Below, piece by piece: positions 1-5,327 of a DNA stretch of 5,962 nucleotides. Within the stretch, counting starts at the first letter, position 1; each line of letters starts with the position of its first letter. The DNA is taken from contig JAEWDJ010000200.1 of assembly GCA_023390155.1 (NCBI GenBank), positions 1 through 5,962 of the forward strand, written 5' to 3'. The position numbers and the translations under genes are program-made. Under the pieces are notes generated by a model, which had not been told where the DNA came from, did no database searches, and saw nothing but the letters and a program-made list of their open reading frames with translations. The DNA comes from Actinomycetes bacterium (GTDB taxonomy: Bacteria; Actinomycetota; Actinomycetes; Actinomycetales; Microbacteriaceae).

Positions 1-378
1 GTGCTGCTGCTCGACGAGCCGTTCGGTGCGCTCGACGCGCTGACGCGGCTGAAGATGCAGGACCTGCTCGTCGACGTGCACACGGCCGCCCCGACGACCA
101 TCCTGCTCGTCACGCACGACGTGGACGAGGCGCTCCAGCTCGCCGACCGCATCATCCTGCTCGGGGCGGAGGAGGGCCGCGCGGGCGCGACCATCCGCAG
201 CGTCACGACCGTGCCGGGCGACCGCCCGCGCGACCGCGGATCGGCGGAGCTCGCCGAGCTGCGCGCCGCCCTGCTCGACGGGCTCGGAATCGACCGGCAC
301 GGCAACGCCCATGGCGCGGCCGATGGCGCATCCCCGGGCCGCACCATCCCATCCACAACCGAGGCCTCGCTCGTCTGA
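1..378 (+). CDS. ABC transporter ATP-binding protein, sulfonate/nitrate type, C-terminal part (5' end outside window)
   Basis: This is the ATPase subunit of an importer, which hydrolyses ATP on the cytoplasmic face of the membrane to drive uptake. Only the last 125 residues are present. The fragment opens inside the Walker B motif (LLLDEP, residues 2-7), followed by the D-loop region (GALDALTR, 9-16) and the switch histidine in LLVTHDVDEA (His39). Walker A and the LSGGQ signature must lie upstream, so the GTG at position 1 is an internal codon and not a start. The wording of these motifs is typical of the SsuB/TauB/NrtD group. The last 25 or so residues are low-complexity (Gly, Ala, Ser, Thr, Pro) and look like a disordered tail. 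The gene ends with TGA at 376-378. The binding protein and permease of the same importer type follow on the same strand, so the three probably form one transporter. Family assignment is secure; the transported substrate is not determined. Confidence 0.93.
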   Translation: MLLLDEPFGALDALTRLKMQDLLVDVHTAAPTTILLVTHDVDEALQLADRIILLGAEEGRAGATIRSVTTVPGDRPRDRGSAELAELRAALLDGLGIDRHGNAHGAADGASPGRTIPSTTEASLV

Positions 379-390
379 TCCCACGGATCG

Positions 391-414
391 GCCGGATCCC
401 GAGCGGGATGCGGC
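391..414 (+). promoter_or_regulatory. Hairpin just after the ATPase stop codon
   Basis: GCCG (391-394) pairs with CGGC (411-414) and ATCCC (396-400) pairs with GGGAT (405-409), separated by one G-G mismatch and closed by a 4-nt GAGC loop. A second small hairpin, GATCC-CAC-GGATC (377-389), overlaps the stop codon immediately before it. There is no T-tract after either, so a classical intrinsic terminator is not supported. A hairpin between an ATPase gene and a binding-protein gene could lower read-through or protect the downstream mRNA end, which would help make more binding protein than ATPase; that role is inference. Confidence 0.35.
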
Positions 415-457
415 GCCGGCGACGAGGCTCGACACAGCACCACACGCAGTACGACCA

Positions 458-490
458 GCACCGGCAGCACCTGCACCGGCAGCACCTGCA
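458..490 (+). repeat. 15-bp tandem direct repeat, 2.2 copies
   Basis: The unit GCACCGGCAGCACCT occurs at 458-472 and again, identically, at 473-487, followed by GCA, the first three bases of a third copy. It lies about 95 nt upstream of the binding-protein start. It could be a variable-number tandem repeat, a pair of protein-binding sites, or a slippage product in C-rich sequence. Its length is a multiple of three, so it would not break an overlapping reading frame. Confidence 0.75.
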
Positions 491-552
491 GCCGCGACAG
501 CCGGGCTGGGGAACCCCACCGCACCACCCACAAGACAGCAATCGCACAGCAC

Positions 553-566
553 GGCTCGACCGAGCC
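553..566. promoter_or_regulatory. Inverted repeat GGCTCG-AC-CGAGCC upstream of the binding-protein RBS
   Basis: Perfect 6-bp arms flank a 2-bp spacer (553-558 and 561-566), ending 7 nt before the ribosome binding site. Size and position would fit a dimeric repressor site or a small mRNA hairpin that controls access to the ribosome binding site. Function is inference only, and short GC palindromes arise easily by chance in DNA of this composition. Confidence 0.3.
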
Positions 567-573
567 ACGGACC

Positions 574-579
574 AGGAGG
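574..579 (+). promoter_or_regulatory. Ribosome binding site AGGAGG for the binding-protein gene
   Basis: A full AGGAGG lies 4 nt before the ATG at 584. It decides the start: it places the initiator exactly at the beginning of a lipoprotein signal peptide (Met-Arg-Arg, then a hydrophobic stretch, then Leu-Thr-Gly-Cys), whereas the more upstream ATG at 311 has no such support. The spacing is slightly short but within the workable range. Confidence 0.8.
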
Positions 580-583
580 CCTC

Positions 584-1630
584 ATGCGCCGCACACCCAC
601 CATCGTCACCGCCCTGGCCGCTGCGGCCGCCGCGGCGACCCTGCTGCTGACCGGCTGCGTGGCCGGCGAGGGCTCGGCCTCCGGCGCCGCGGCCAGCAGC
701 ACCCCGGGCGCCGTCACGAAGGGCGGCACGCTCAACATCGACTTCGCGACCTACAACCCGCTGAGCCTGGTCATCAAGAAGGAGGGCTGGCTCGAGAAGG
801 CGCTCGCGAAGCAGGACATCACGGTCAACTGGGTGCAGTCGGCCGGCTCCAACAAGGCCAACGAGGCGCTCCGCTCCGGCGCGATCGACGTGGGCTCGAC
901 GGCCGGCTCGGCCGCGCTGCTGGCCCGCTCCAACGGCTCCCCGATCAAGACGATCGACATCTTCTCGCAGCCGGAGTGGTCGGCGATCGTCGTCGGCCCG
1001 AACTCGACCATCACCTCGGTGAAGGAGCTCAAGGGCAAGCAGATCGCGGCGACGAAGGGCACCGACCCCTACTTCTTCCTGCTGCAGTCGCTGGAGGCCA
1101 ATGGGCTCTCGGCCGACGATGTCACCATCCAGAACCTCCAGCACGCCGACGGCTGGGCGGCCCTCCAGAACGGCTCCGTGGACGCGTGGAGCGGGCTCGA
1201 CCCGATCATGGCGAACGCCGAGAAGTCGGGTGCGAAGCTGATCTACCGCAACGTCGGGTTCAACACCTACGGCTTCCTCAACGCGACGGAGTCGTTCCTC
1301 TCGGCCAAGCCGGACGTCGCCCAGACCGTCGTGAACACGTACGAGTACGCCCGGGCCTGGGCGCAGAAGCACCCGGACGAGACCGCGCAGATCCTCTCCG
1401 AGGTCGCCGGGATCGACCCGACGGTCGCCACGACGGTGATCACCGAGCGCACCAACCTCGACGTCTCGCCGATCCCCGGCGACGCGCAGCTGAAGGTGCT
1501 CAAGAAGGTCGGCCCGATCTTCGTGCAGTCGGGTGACGTCGCCTCCCAGTCCGACATCGACAAGGCGCTGGACACCCTGCTCGACCCGAGCTTCGTGAAG
1601 AAGGCCGACCCCAGCGCGATCGGCGGCTGA
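584..1630 (+). CDS. ABC transporter substrate-binding lipoprotein, sulfonate/nitrate/taurine (SsuA-like, NMT1/THI5-like fold)
   Basis: This is a 348-residue extracytoplasmic solute-binding protein that would capture the substrate outside the membrane and deliver it to the permease encoded downstream. Residues 1-25 form a lipoprotein signal peptide: MRR, an Ala/Leu-rich core, and the lipobox LLTGC with Cys25 as the likely lipidated residue. A Gly/Ser/Ala linker follows, and the folded domain starts near residue 48 (GGTLNID). Family marks include the segment around EWSAIVVGPNS, the VKELKGKQIAATKGTDPYFF region (Lys158-Gly159-Thr160 in it), and GSVDAWSGLDP (Asp200-Ala201-Trp202), all characteristic of SsuA-type binding proteins. 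Length is normal for the family. The start is set by the AGGAGG at 574-579. The permease follows 7 nt after the stop, so the two are probably co-transcribed and coupled. Aliphatic sulfonates are the usual annotation for such proteins, but binding specificity within this family drifts easily and cannot be read here. Confidence 0.93.
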   Translation: MRRTPTIVTALAAAAAAATLLLTGCVAGEGSASGAAASSTPGAVTKGGTLNIDFATYNPLSLVIKKEGWLEKALAKQDITVNWVQSAGSNKANEALRSGAIDVGSTAGSAALLARSNGSPIKTIDIFSQPEWSAIVVGPNSTITSVKELKGKQIAATKGTDPYFFLLQSLEANGLSADDVTIQNLQHADGWAALQNGSVDAWSGLDPIMANAEKSGAKLIYRNVGFNTYGFLNATESFLSAKPDVAQTVVNTYEYARAWAQKHPDETAQILSEVAGIDPTVATTVITERTNLDVSPIPGDAQLKVLKKVGPIFVQSGDVASQSDIDKALDTLLDPSFVKKADPSAIGG

Positions 1631-1637
1631 TCGAGCC

Positions 1638-2564
1638 ATGTCGTACCAGAACTCACCGGAGGGCGACGGCCCGATGATCGTGGTCAGCGGAGGCGCCTCC
1701 CTCGAGGGCGGCGGCGGGATCTCCGTCGCCCGCGAGCAGCCCCGACCGCCCGCGTCGCCGACCGTCGTCGCGGACGGGACGGGGGCGGTCGTCGCCCGCA
1801 CGCCGTTCCTGTCCCGCCGGTGGGTGCGGATCACGGGCGGGCTCGTCCTGCCCGTGATCATCCTGGTCGTCTGGCAGGTGGCGAGCACCTCGGGCGCCTT
1901 CACCACCGCGCAGCTCCCGTCGCCCGCCATGGTGTGGAACGCGGCCGTCGACCTGGCGCAGCGCGGGCTGCTGGGGCTGTACGTCGCCATCTCGACGCAG
2001 CGCGTGCTGATCGGGTTCGCCTGCGGTGCCGCCCTCGGGCTCGTGCTCGGAGCCGTCGTGGGGCTGTCGCGGCTGGCGGACATCCTGTTCAGCTCCACGC
2101 TGGCCGCGATCCGCGCGGTGCCGTCGCTCGCGTGGGTGCCGCTGCTGATCCTCTGGTTCAAGATCGGCGAGGACTCGAAGATCATCCTCATCGCGATCGG
2201 GGCGTTCTTCCCCGTCTACACGACGGTCGCGGCATCGCTGAAGCACGTCGACCGGCACCTCGTGGAGGCTGGGCGCGCGTTCGGGCTGAACGGCGTGCGA
2301 CTCTTCACGACGGTCCAGCTGCCGGCGGTGCTGCCCTCGGTCATCTCGGGCCTCCGGCTGGCGCTCGCCCAGGCGTGGCTGTTCCTGGTCGCGGCGGAGC
2401 TGATCGCCTCCTCCATGGGCCTCGGCTTCCTGCTCAGCGACTCCCAGAACAACGGCCGCACGGACCGCCTGTTCCTGGCGATCATCCTGCTGGCCCTGCT
2501 CGGCAAACTGACCGACTCGCTGGTCGGCCTGTTCGAGAAGTGGGCGGCCCGGCGCTGGGGGTGA
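1638..2564 (+). CDS. ABC transporter permease, sulfonate/nitrate type (SsuC-like)
   Basis: This is the membrane-spanning subunit of the importer, 308 residues from the ATG at 1638. About six hydrophobic segments are visible, roughly 66-84, 122-144, 152-173, 182-203, 236-256 and 278-297. The cytoplasmic EAA loop that contacts the ATPase is clear at 210-240: it begins EAGRAFGLNG and continues through QLPAVLP to SGLR. Residues 1-60 are a Gly/Pro/Val-rich, probably disordered extension not needed by the family. The start is uncertain. ATG 1638 lies 7 nt after the binding-protein stop but has no good ribosome binding site, and could rely on translational coupling. An in-frame ATG at 1674 has GGAGGG 10 nt upstream and would give 296 residues. 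The gene ends at TGA 2562-2564, and a minus-strand gene converges from the other side. With the ATPase and binding protein it makes up one complete importer. Confidence 0.92.
   Translation: MSYQNSPEGDGPMIVVSGGASLEGGGGISVAREQPRPPASPTVVADGTGAVVARTPFLSRRWVRITGGLVLPVIILVVWQVASTSGAFTTAQLPSPAMVWNAAVDLAQRGLLGLYVAISTQRVLIGFACGAALGLVLGAVVGLSRLADILFSSTLAAIRAVPSLAWVPLLILWFKIGEDSKIILIAIGAFFPVYTTVAASLKHVDRHLVEAGRAFGLNGVRLFTTVQLPAVLPSVISGLRLALAQAWLFLVAAELIASSMGLGFLLSDSQNNGRTDRLFLAIILLALLGKLTDSLVGLFEKWAARRWG
1658..1663 (+). promoter_or_regulatory. Possible ribosome binding site GGAGGG for an alternative permease start
   Basis: GGAGGG lies 10 nt before an in-frame ATG at 1674, inside the longer permease reading frame. 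It is the best Shine-Dalgarno-like sequence near the 5' end of the gene and argues for initiation at 1674 instead of 1638, or for use of both. Confidence 0.45.
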
Positions 2565-2610
2565 GCGGGCGCGTATGAGGCCGCTCCCCCGCGCCGAGCC
2601 GCCCGGGGTG

Positions 2611-2626
2611 ATCAGCTGCCGCTGAT
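2611..2626. terminator. Hairpin at the convergent gene junction, overlapping the DUF2795 stop codon
   Basis: ATCAGC (2611-2616) and GCTGAT (2621-2626) form a perfect 6-bp stem with a 4-nt loop. The minus-strand TGA stop of the DUF2795 gene (2612-2614) lies in the stem. The 47-nt gap between the two convergent stops also holds GAGCGG/CCGCTC (2563-2568 with 2581-2586) and, as an alternative pairing, GGCGCG/CGCGCC (2568-2573 with 2590-2595). Neither strand shows a T-run after a stem, so intrinsic termination is only suggested by location and by the clustering of stems. Confidence 0.35.
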
Positions 2627-2806
2627 GCCCTCGGTCACCTCGACCGGGCTCTCGAACCGCCGGTCCGGCAGGCTCTCGAGCGCGTCGATGACCTCGGTCG
2701 GGGCGCCCTGGCGCTGCGCCGTGCCGACGAGGTCGGCTCTGTCGGCGGGGTAGTCGACCCCGCTCAGGTACTTCTGCACGTCGATCTGGATGGGCCGATC
2801 GGCCAT
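2612..2806 (-). CDS. DUF2795 domain-containing small protein
   Basis: This 64-residue, probably cytoplasmic protein has no signal peptide or membrane segment. It matches the DUF2795 pattern: an opening IQIDVQKYLSGVDYPADRADLV (residues 7-27), a middle helix with Gly-Ala-Pro (about 34-36), and a closing LESLPDRRFESPVEV motif (43-57). Proteins of this family are small, common in actinobacteria and without established biochemical function; I do not assign one. The start is at 2806, because a strong AAAGGAG lies 6 nt upstream of this ATG; a longer frame back to 2839 would put that sequence inside the gene. It lies 49 nt after the stop of the short-chain dehydrogenase on the same strand, so it may be the last gene of that transcript or have its own promoter. 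Confidence 0.88.
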   Translation of the reverse strand: MADRPIQIDVQKYLSGVDYPADRADLVGTAQRQGAPTEVIDALESLPDRRFESPVEVTEGISGS

Positions 2807-2812
2807 GTCCTT

Positions 2813-2819
2813 CTCCTTT
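2813..2819 (-). promoter_or_regulatory. Ribosome binding site AAAGGAG for the DUF2795 gene
   Basis: On the minus strand AAAGGAG is followed by a 6-nt spacer and the ATG at 2806. It fixes the start of the DUF2795 protein and suggests efficient translation. Confidence 0.85.
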
Positions 2820-2855
2820 CGTGAGTGGTTCTGTCGCATCGACGGCCGCGCCGAC

Positions 2856-3695
2856 TCAGAGGATCGGGCGTCCGCCCGTCACCGCGACCCGCGCGCCCGA
2901 GACGTACGAGCCGTCGTCGGAGGCGAGGAGCACGTAGATCGGCGCGAGCTCGGCGGGCTGGCCGGCGCGACCGAGCGGGGTGTCGCTGCCGAACTGGCTC
3001 ACCTTCTCCTCCGGCATGGTGGAGGGGATGAGCGGCGTCCAGATCGGGCCGGGCGCCACACTGTTGGCGCGGATGCCCTTCTCGCCGAGGAGCTGCGCGA
3101 GGGATGCGGTCATGTTGGCGATCGCGGCCTTGGTCGCCGCGTACGGGAGCAGGGTCGGGGACGGCATGTCCGAGTTGACCGACGAGGAGCCGATGATGCT
3201 CGAGCCGGGCTTCATGTGCGGCACCGACGCCTTGGCGAGATGGAAGAAGGCCGACAGGTTGGTGGCGATCGTGTGGTCCCACTCGTCGTCGGGCGTCTCC
3301 TCCAGGGACTCCCGGGTCATCTGATACGCGGCGTTGTTGACGAGCACGTCGATGCCACCGAGCTCCTCGACGGTCTTCGCGACGATGTCGCGACAGTGCT
3401 GCGGGTCCGAGACGTCACCGCGCAGGAGGAGCGCCCGGCGTCCGGCCTCCCGCACCCACTTCGCGGTGTCCTCCGCGTCCGCGTCCTCCTCGAGGTACGA
3501 GATCGCGACATCGGCGCCCTCGCGGGCGTAGGCGATGGCGACAGCCTTGCCGATCCCGCTGTCCGCGCCTGTGATGAGCGCGACCTTGCCGGTCAGCTTG
3601 CCGCTGCCGCGATAGCTCTCCTCGCCGTGGTCGGGCCGCGGGTCCATCGCCGCGGTCTCGCCCGGGGGCTGCTGCTGTTGCTCTGGGAAAGACAT
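2856..3695 (-). CDS. SDR family NAD(P)-dependent oxidoreductase, YghA / general stress protein 39 type
   Basis: This 279-residue classical short-chain dehydrogenase would be a soluble NAD(P)H-linked alcohol/aldehyde or ketone reductase. The cofactor-binding glycine motif TGADSGIG is at 42-49, the NNAA motif at 120-123, the structural Asn at 146 (ATNLSAF), the catalytic Ser near 172, and the YAATK pair Tyr185 and Lys189. APGPIWTPL (214-222) and GRAGQPAELAPIYVLLAS (242-259) are distinctive of the YghA/GSP39 subgroup, as is the 35-residue Gln/Pro-rich N-terminal arm with MDPRPDHGEESYRGSG. All catalytic residues are intact. The start is supported by GGAGGT 5 nt upstream of the ATG at 3695; a longer frame to 3734 lacks this. 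Homologues in Bacillus belong to the general stress regulon and E. coli YghA is described as an aldehyde reductase, so a protective role is possible; the physiological substrate here is unknown. It lies 55 nt downstream of the amino-acid permease. Confidence 0.93.
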   Translation of the reverse strand: MSFPEQQQQPPGETAAMDPRPDHGEESYRGSGKLTGKVALITGADSGIGKAVAIAYAREGADVAISYLEEDADAEDTAKWVREAGRRALLLRGDVSDPQHCRDIVAKTVEELGGIDVLVNNAAYQMTRESLEETPDDEWDHTIATNLSAFFHLAKASVPHMKPGSSIIGSSSVNSDMPSPTLLPYAATKAAIANMTASLAQLLGEKGIRANSVAPGPIWTPLIPSTMPEEKVSQFGSDTPLGRAGQPAELAPIYVLLASDDGSYVSGARVAVTGGRPIL

Positions 3696-3700
3696 CCATG

Positions 3701-3706
3701 ACCTCC
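3701..3706 (-). promoter_or_regulatory. Ribosome binding site GGAGGT for the YghA-type SDR gene
   Basis: GGAGGT on the minus strand lies 5 nt before the ATG at 3695 and selects that start over the upstream in-frame codon. An out-of-frame ATG overlaps the spacer (ATGGATG), so a small fraction of initiation could go astray. Confidence 0.8.
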
Positions 3707-3750
3707 GTTCGTGTCCGTGCCTCCCACGCAACACCCGGGCACCGGAGCGG

Positions 3751-5181
3751 TCAGGGGTTTGAGCCGCGCTCGTTCTGCGCGTATTGTCTGCGCCGCGCGA
3801 GCGCCGAGTAGATCCGCTCCACCACCCAGAGCAGGATGCCGACGGCGAGCAGCGCGAGCGCGATCCCGTACTGCCCGGCCGGTCGGCCGGAGGTCCACGG
3901 GAACACCAGGTAGAGGCAGGTGATCGCGCCGATGATGGGCAGCACCGTCGGCGAGCGGAAGTGCTTGTGGTCGACGGGCTGCTTGCGCAGCACGAGCACC
4001 GCGATGTTCACGACCGCGAAGACGGCGAGCAGCAGCAGGGAGGTCGTGCCGCCGAGCAGCGCGACGATCGACCCCTGCGGGTCGAGCGAGACGTAGCCGA
4101 TGAGCCCGACGGCGAGCGCCGAGGTGAACAGGATGGCCGTCCACGGCGTCCGCCGCTTCGGCGAGACCTTCGAGAGGAAGGGCGGCAGCACCTTCTGCCG
4201 GCTCATCCCGTAGAGCAGGCGGCTCGCCATCATCATGTTGATGAGCGCGGTGTTCGCCACCGCGAACATCGAGATGAAGGGCAGCAGGTCGTTGATCGGG
4301 AAGCCCGGTGCCGCCGCCTCGACCGCCGTCACGAGCGGGGTCTCGCTGCCGGCCAGCTGCCCGATGGGGACGAGCGCGACCACGGTGATCGACACCAGCA
4401 CGTAGATCACCGCGGCGATCCCGAGCCCGCTCAGCATCATCTTCGGGAAGATGCGGCTCGGCTCCTTCGTCTCCTCCGCCATGTTGACCGAGTCCTCGAA
4501 GCCCACCATCGCGAAGAAGGCCAGCGAGGTCGCCGTGCTCACCGCGAGCAGCACCCCCTTGTCCTCCGGCGTCTCGAACGCGACCACCCGTGACCAGTCG
4601 GCGTCGCCGCCGGCGATCGCCCACATCCCGATGAAGATCACCAGCAGGAGGCCCGAGAGCTCGACCAGGGTGAGCACCACGTTCAACCACACGCTCTCCG
4701 TCACGCCGCGCAGGTTCACCAGCATGATCAGCACGATGAACGCGAGCGCGATGAGCAGGGTCGTGACGTTGTCGTCGGGGAGGCCGAACCCGATCGTGAG
4801 GTTGACGGCGAACGCGCGCGACGCGGTCGAGGCCGAGGTGATGCCCGACGTCATGACGATGAAGCACACGATGAAGGTGAAGAAGTGGATGCCGAACGCC
4901 TTGTGCGTGTAGAGCGCGGCGCCGGCGGCCTGCGGGTACTTGGTGACGAGCTCCAGGTACGAGAAGGCGGTGACGGTCGCGACGGCGAACGCCAGCAGGA
5001 ACGGGAGCCAGGCGGCGCCGCCCACCTCGGCCGCGACCTGGCCGGTCAGAGCGTAGACGCCGGTGCCAAGGATGTCGCCGACGATGAACAGCAGCAGCAG
5101 GCCGGGCCCGAGGGCCCGCTTGAGCTCAGGCTGCTCGGGCTCGACGGTCTTGACCACCTGGGTCCAGGACGGATCGCTCAC
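3751..5181 (-). CDS. APC family amino acid permease
   Basis: This is a 476-residue integral membrane transporter of the amino acid-polyamine-organocation superfamily, which would import or exchange amino acids using an ion gradient. About twelve hydrophobic segments are visible. The first carries the unwound substrate-binding motif of the family, in the form GDILGTGVYALTG (35-47). The FEDSVNMAEETKEPSR segment (228-243) after the sixth membrane span is a strong APC hallmark, as is ASRLLYGMSRQKVLPP (319-334). The N-terminal 20 residues and the Arg/Gln/Asn-rich C-terminus (about 462-476) are cytoplasmic-type tails. Length is normal. The start is a GTG at 5179-5181 with GGGAG 5 nt upstream; no better in-frame start is near. 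The substrate is not determined: related proteins carry cationic or other amino acids. It is the first gene of a possible permease-SDR-DUF2795 transcript, with candidate operator repeats directly upstream. Confidence 0.93.
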   Translation of the reverse strand: MSDPSWTQVVKTVEPEQPELKRALGPGLLLLFIVGDILGTGVYALTGQVAAEVGGAAWLPFLLAFAVATVTAFSYLELVTKYPQAAGAALYTHKAFGIHFFTFIVCFIVMTSGITSASTASRAFAVNLTIGFGLPDDNVTTLLIALAFIVLIMLVNLRGVTESVWLNVVLTLVELSGLLLVIFIGMWAIAGGDADWSRVVAFETPEDKGVLLAVSTATSLAFFAMVGFEDSVNMAEETKEPSRIFPKMMLSGLGIAAVIYVLVSITVVALVPIGQLAGSETPLVTAVEAAAPGFPINDLLPFISMFAVANTALINMMMASRLLYGMSRQKVLPPFLSKVSPKRRTPWTAILFTSALAVGLIGYVSLDPQGSIVALLGGTTSLLLLAVFAVVNIAVLVLRKQPVDHKHFRSPTVLPIIGAITCLYLVFPWTSGRPAGQYGIALALLAVGILLWVVERIYSALARRRQYAQNERGSNP

Positions 5182-5186
5182 GATGA

Positions 5187-5191
5187 CTCCC
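5187..5191 (-). promoter_or_regulatory. Ribosome binding site GGGAG for the APC permease (GTG start)
   Basis: GGGAG on the minus strand is followed by the spacer TCATC and the GTG codon ending at 5181. It supports GTG as the initiator. Confidence 0.7.
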
Positions 5192-5213
5192 TTCGCGCGG
5201 CAGCGGTGTCGCG

Positions 5214-5231
5214 CATACGAAGCACTGTATG
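5214..5231. promoter_or_regulatory. Inverted repeat CATAC-N8-GTATG upstream of the APC permease
   Basis: Perfect 5-bp arms (5214-5218 and 5227-5231) flank an 8-bp spacer, in one of the few AT-richer patches of the window, 33-50 nt before the permease start. It overlaps a weak minus-strand -10-like TACAGT (5224-5229) and shares two bases with the neighbouring palindrome at 5230-5243. It could be an operator half-site pair or a small hairpin in the 5' leader. No matching -35 hexamer is convincing. Confidence 0.35.
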
Positions 5232-5243
5232 TGAGTTCTCACA
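5230..5243. promoter_or_regulatory. Palindrome TGTGAG-TT-CTCACA, candidate operator of the APC permease
   Basis: Perfect 6-bp arms surround a 2-bp centre, located 49-62 nt upstream of the permease GTG. It resembles the symmetric lac-type operator (TGTGAGCGCTCACA) except that the central CG is TT. LacI-family proteins normally need that CG step, so another regulator family is also possible. It lies directly upstream of the -10-like TACAGT at 5224-5229, which is a classic place for a repressor to block RNA polymerase. The repeat is seen directly; the operator role is inferred. Confidence 0.45.
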
Positions 5244-5291
5244 GATTCGGTACCCGTCCGGGGGTGGACCGGTCGTCTGCGCCCGCGGCTA

Positions 5292-5327
5292 CGGGCGGCG
5301 CAGCCCTGCGCCTAGGGCCGCCGCCCG
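5292..5327 (-). terminator. Strong hairpin overlapping the stop codon of the downstream-facing SDR gene
   Basis: CGGGCGGCG (5292-5300) pairs with CGCCGCCCG (5319-5327), continued after a 2-nt bulge by GCCCT (5303-5307) with AGGGC (5314-5318), giving 14 pairs around a 6-nt loop. The minus-strand TAG stop (5312-5314) lies inside it. There is no U-run on the 3' side, so it may be a U-less terminator of the kind proposed for actinobacteria, an mRNA-protecting 3' end, or simply a by-product of GC-rich coding sequence. Confidence 0.4.

Larger units (their letters stand above)
379..583 (+). other. Leader region between ATPase and binding-protein genes
   Basis: This 205-nt stretch is non-coding if the binding protein starts at 584. 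It is rich in C and A and poor in T, unlike the genes around it. It holds two small hairpins directly after the ATPase stop (377-389 and 391-414), a 15-bp tandem repeat (458-490), a short inverted repeat TGGGG-AA-CCCCA (507-518), another inverted repeat (553-566) and a ribosome binding site (574-579). An open frame runs through it in phase with the binding protein from an ATG at 311, but that would put about 90 low-complexity Ala/Pro/Arg residues ahead of a complete lipoprotein signal peptide, so I treat it as untranslated. I could not identify a convincing promoter or a known riboswitch in it. Confidence 0.55.

Noticed and set aside
429..455. Possible promoter, TCGACA followed by TACGAC
   Set aside because: The -35-like match is fair but the -10-like hexamer is poor and the spacing is only 15 nt, so I do not list it as a promoter.
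311..583. In-frame upstream extension of the binding protein
   Set aside because: It would place about 90 Ala/Pro/Arg-rich residues ahead of a complete lipoprotein signal peptide, overlaps the ATPase end, and ignores the AGGAGG before ATG 584.
203..2191. 662-residue open frame on the minus strand across the ABC transporter genes
   Set aside because: Its translation is Arg/Gly/Asp-rich low complexity without recognisable domains, and it lies opposite three well-supported genes. Long antisense open frames are expected in DNA of this GC content.
1820..2578. 252-residue open frame overlapping the ABC permease on the same strand
   Set aside because: It is a frame-shifted shadow rich in Arg/Gly/Pro; the permease frame has the EAA loop and membrane segments.
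2807..2855. Possible separate promoter for the DUF2795 gene
   Set aside because: The 49-nt gap holds a good ribosome binding site but no recognisable -35/-10 pair.
3784..4593. 269-residue open frame on the plus strand opposite the amino-acid permease
   Set aside because: Its charged, repetitive Arg/Glu/His/Asp composition is typical of an antisense shadow of a high-GC gene.
3593..4867. 424-residue open frame on the minus strand overlapping the amino-acid permease in another frame
   Set aside because: The product is Arg/His/Asp-rich without domains, while the permease frame has full membrane topology and family motifs.
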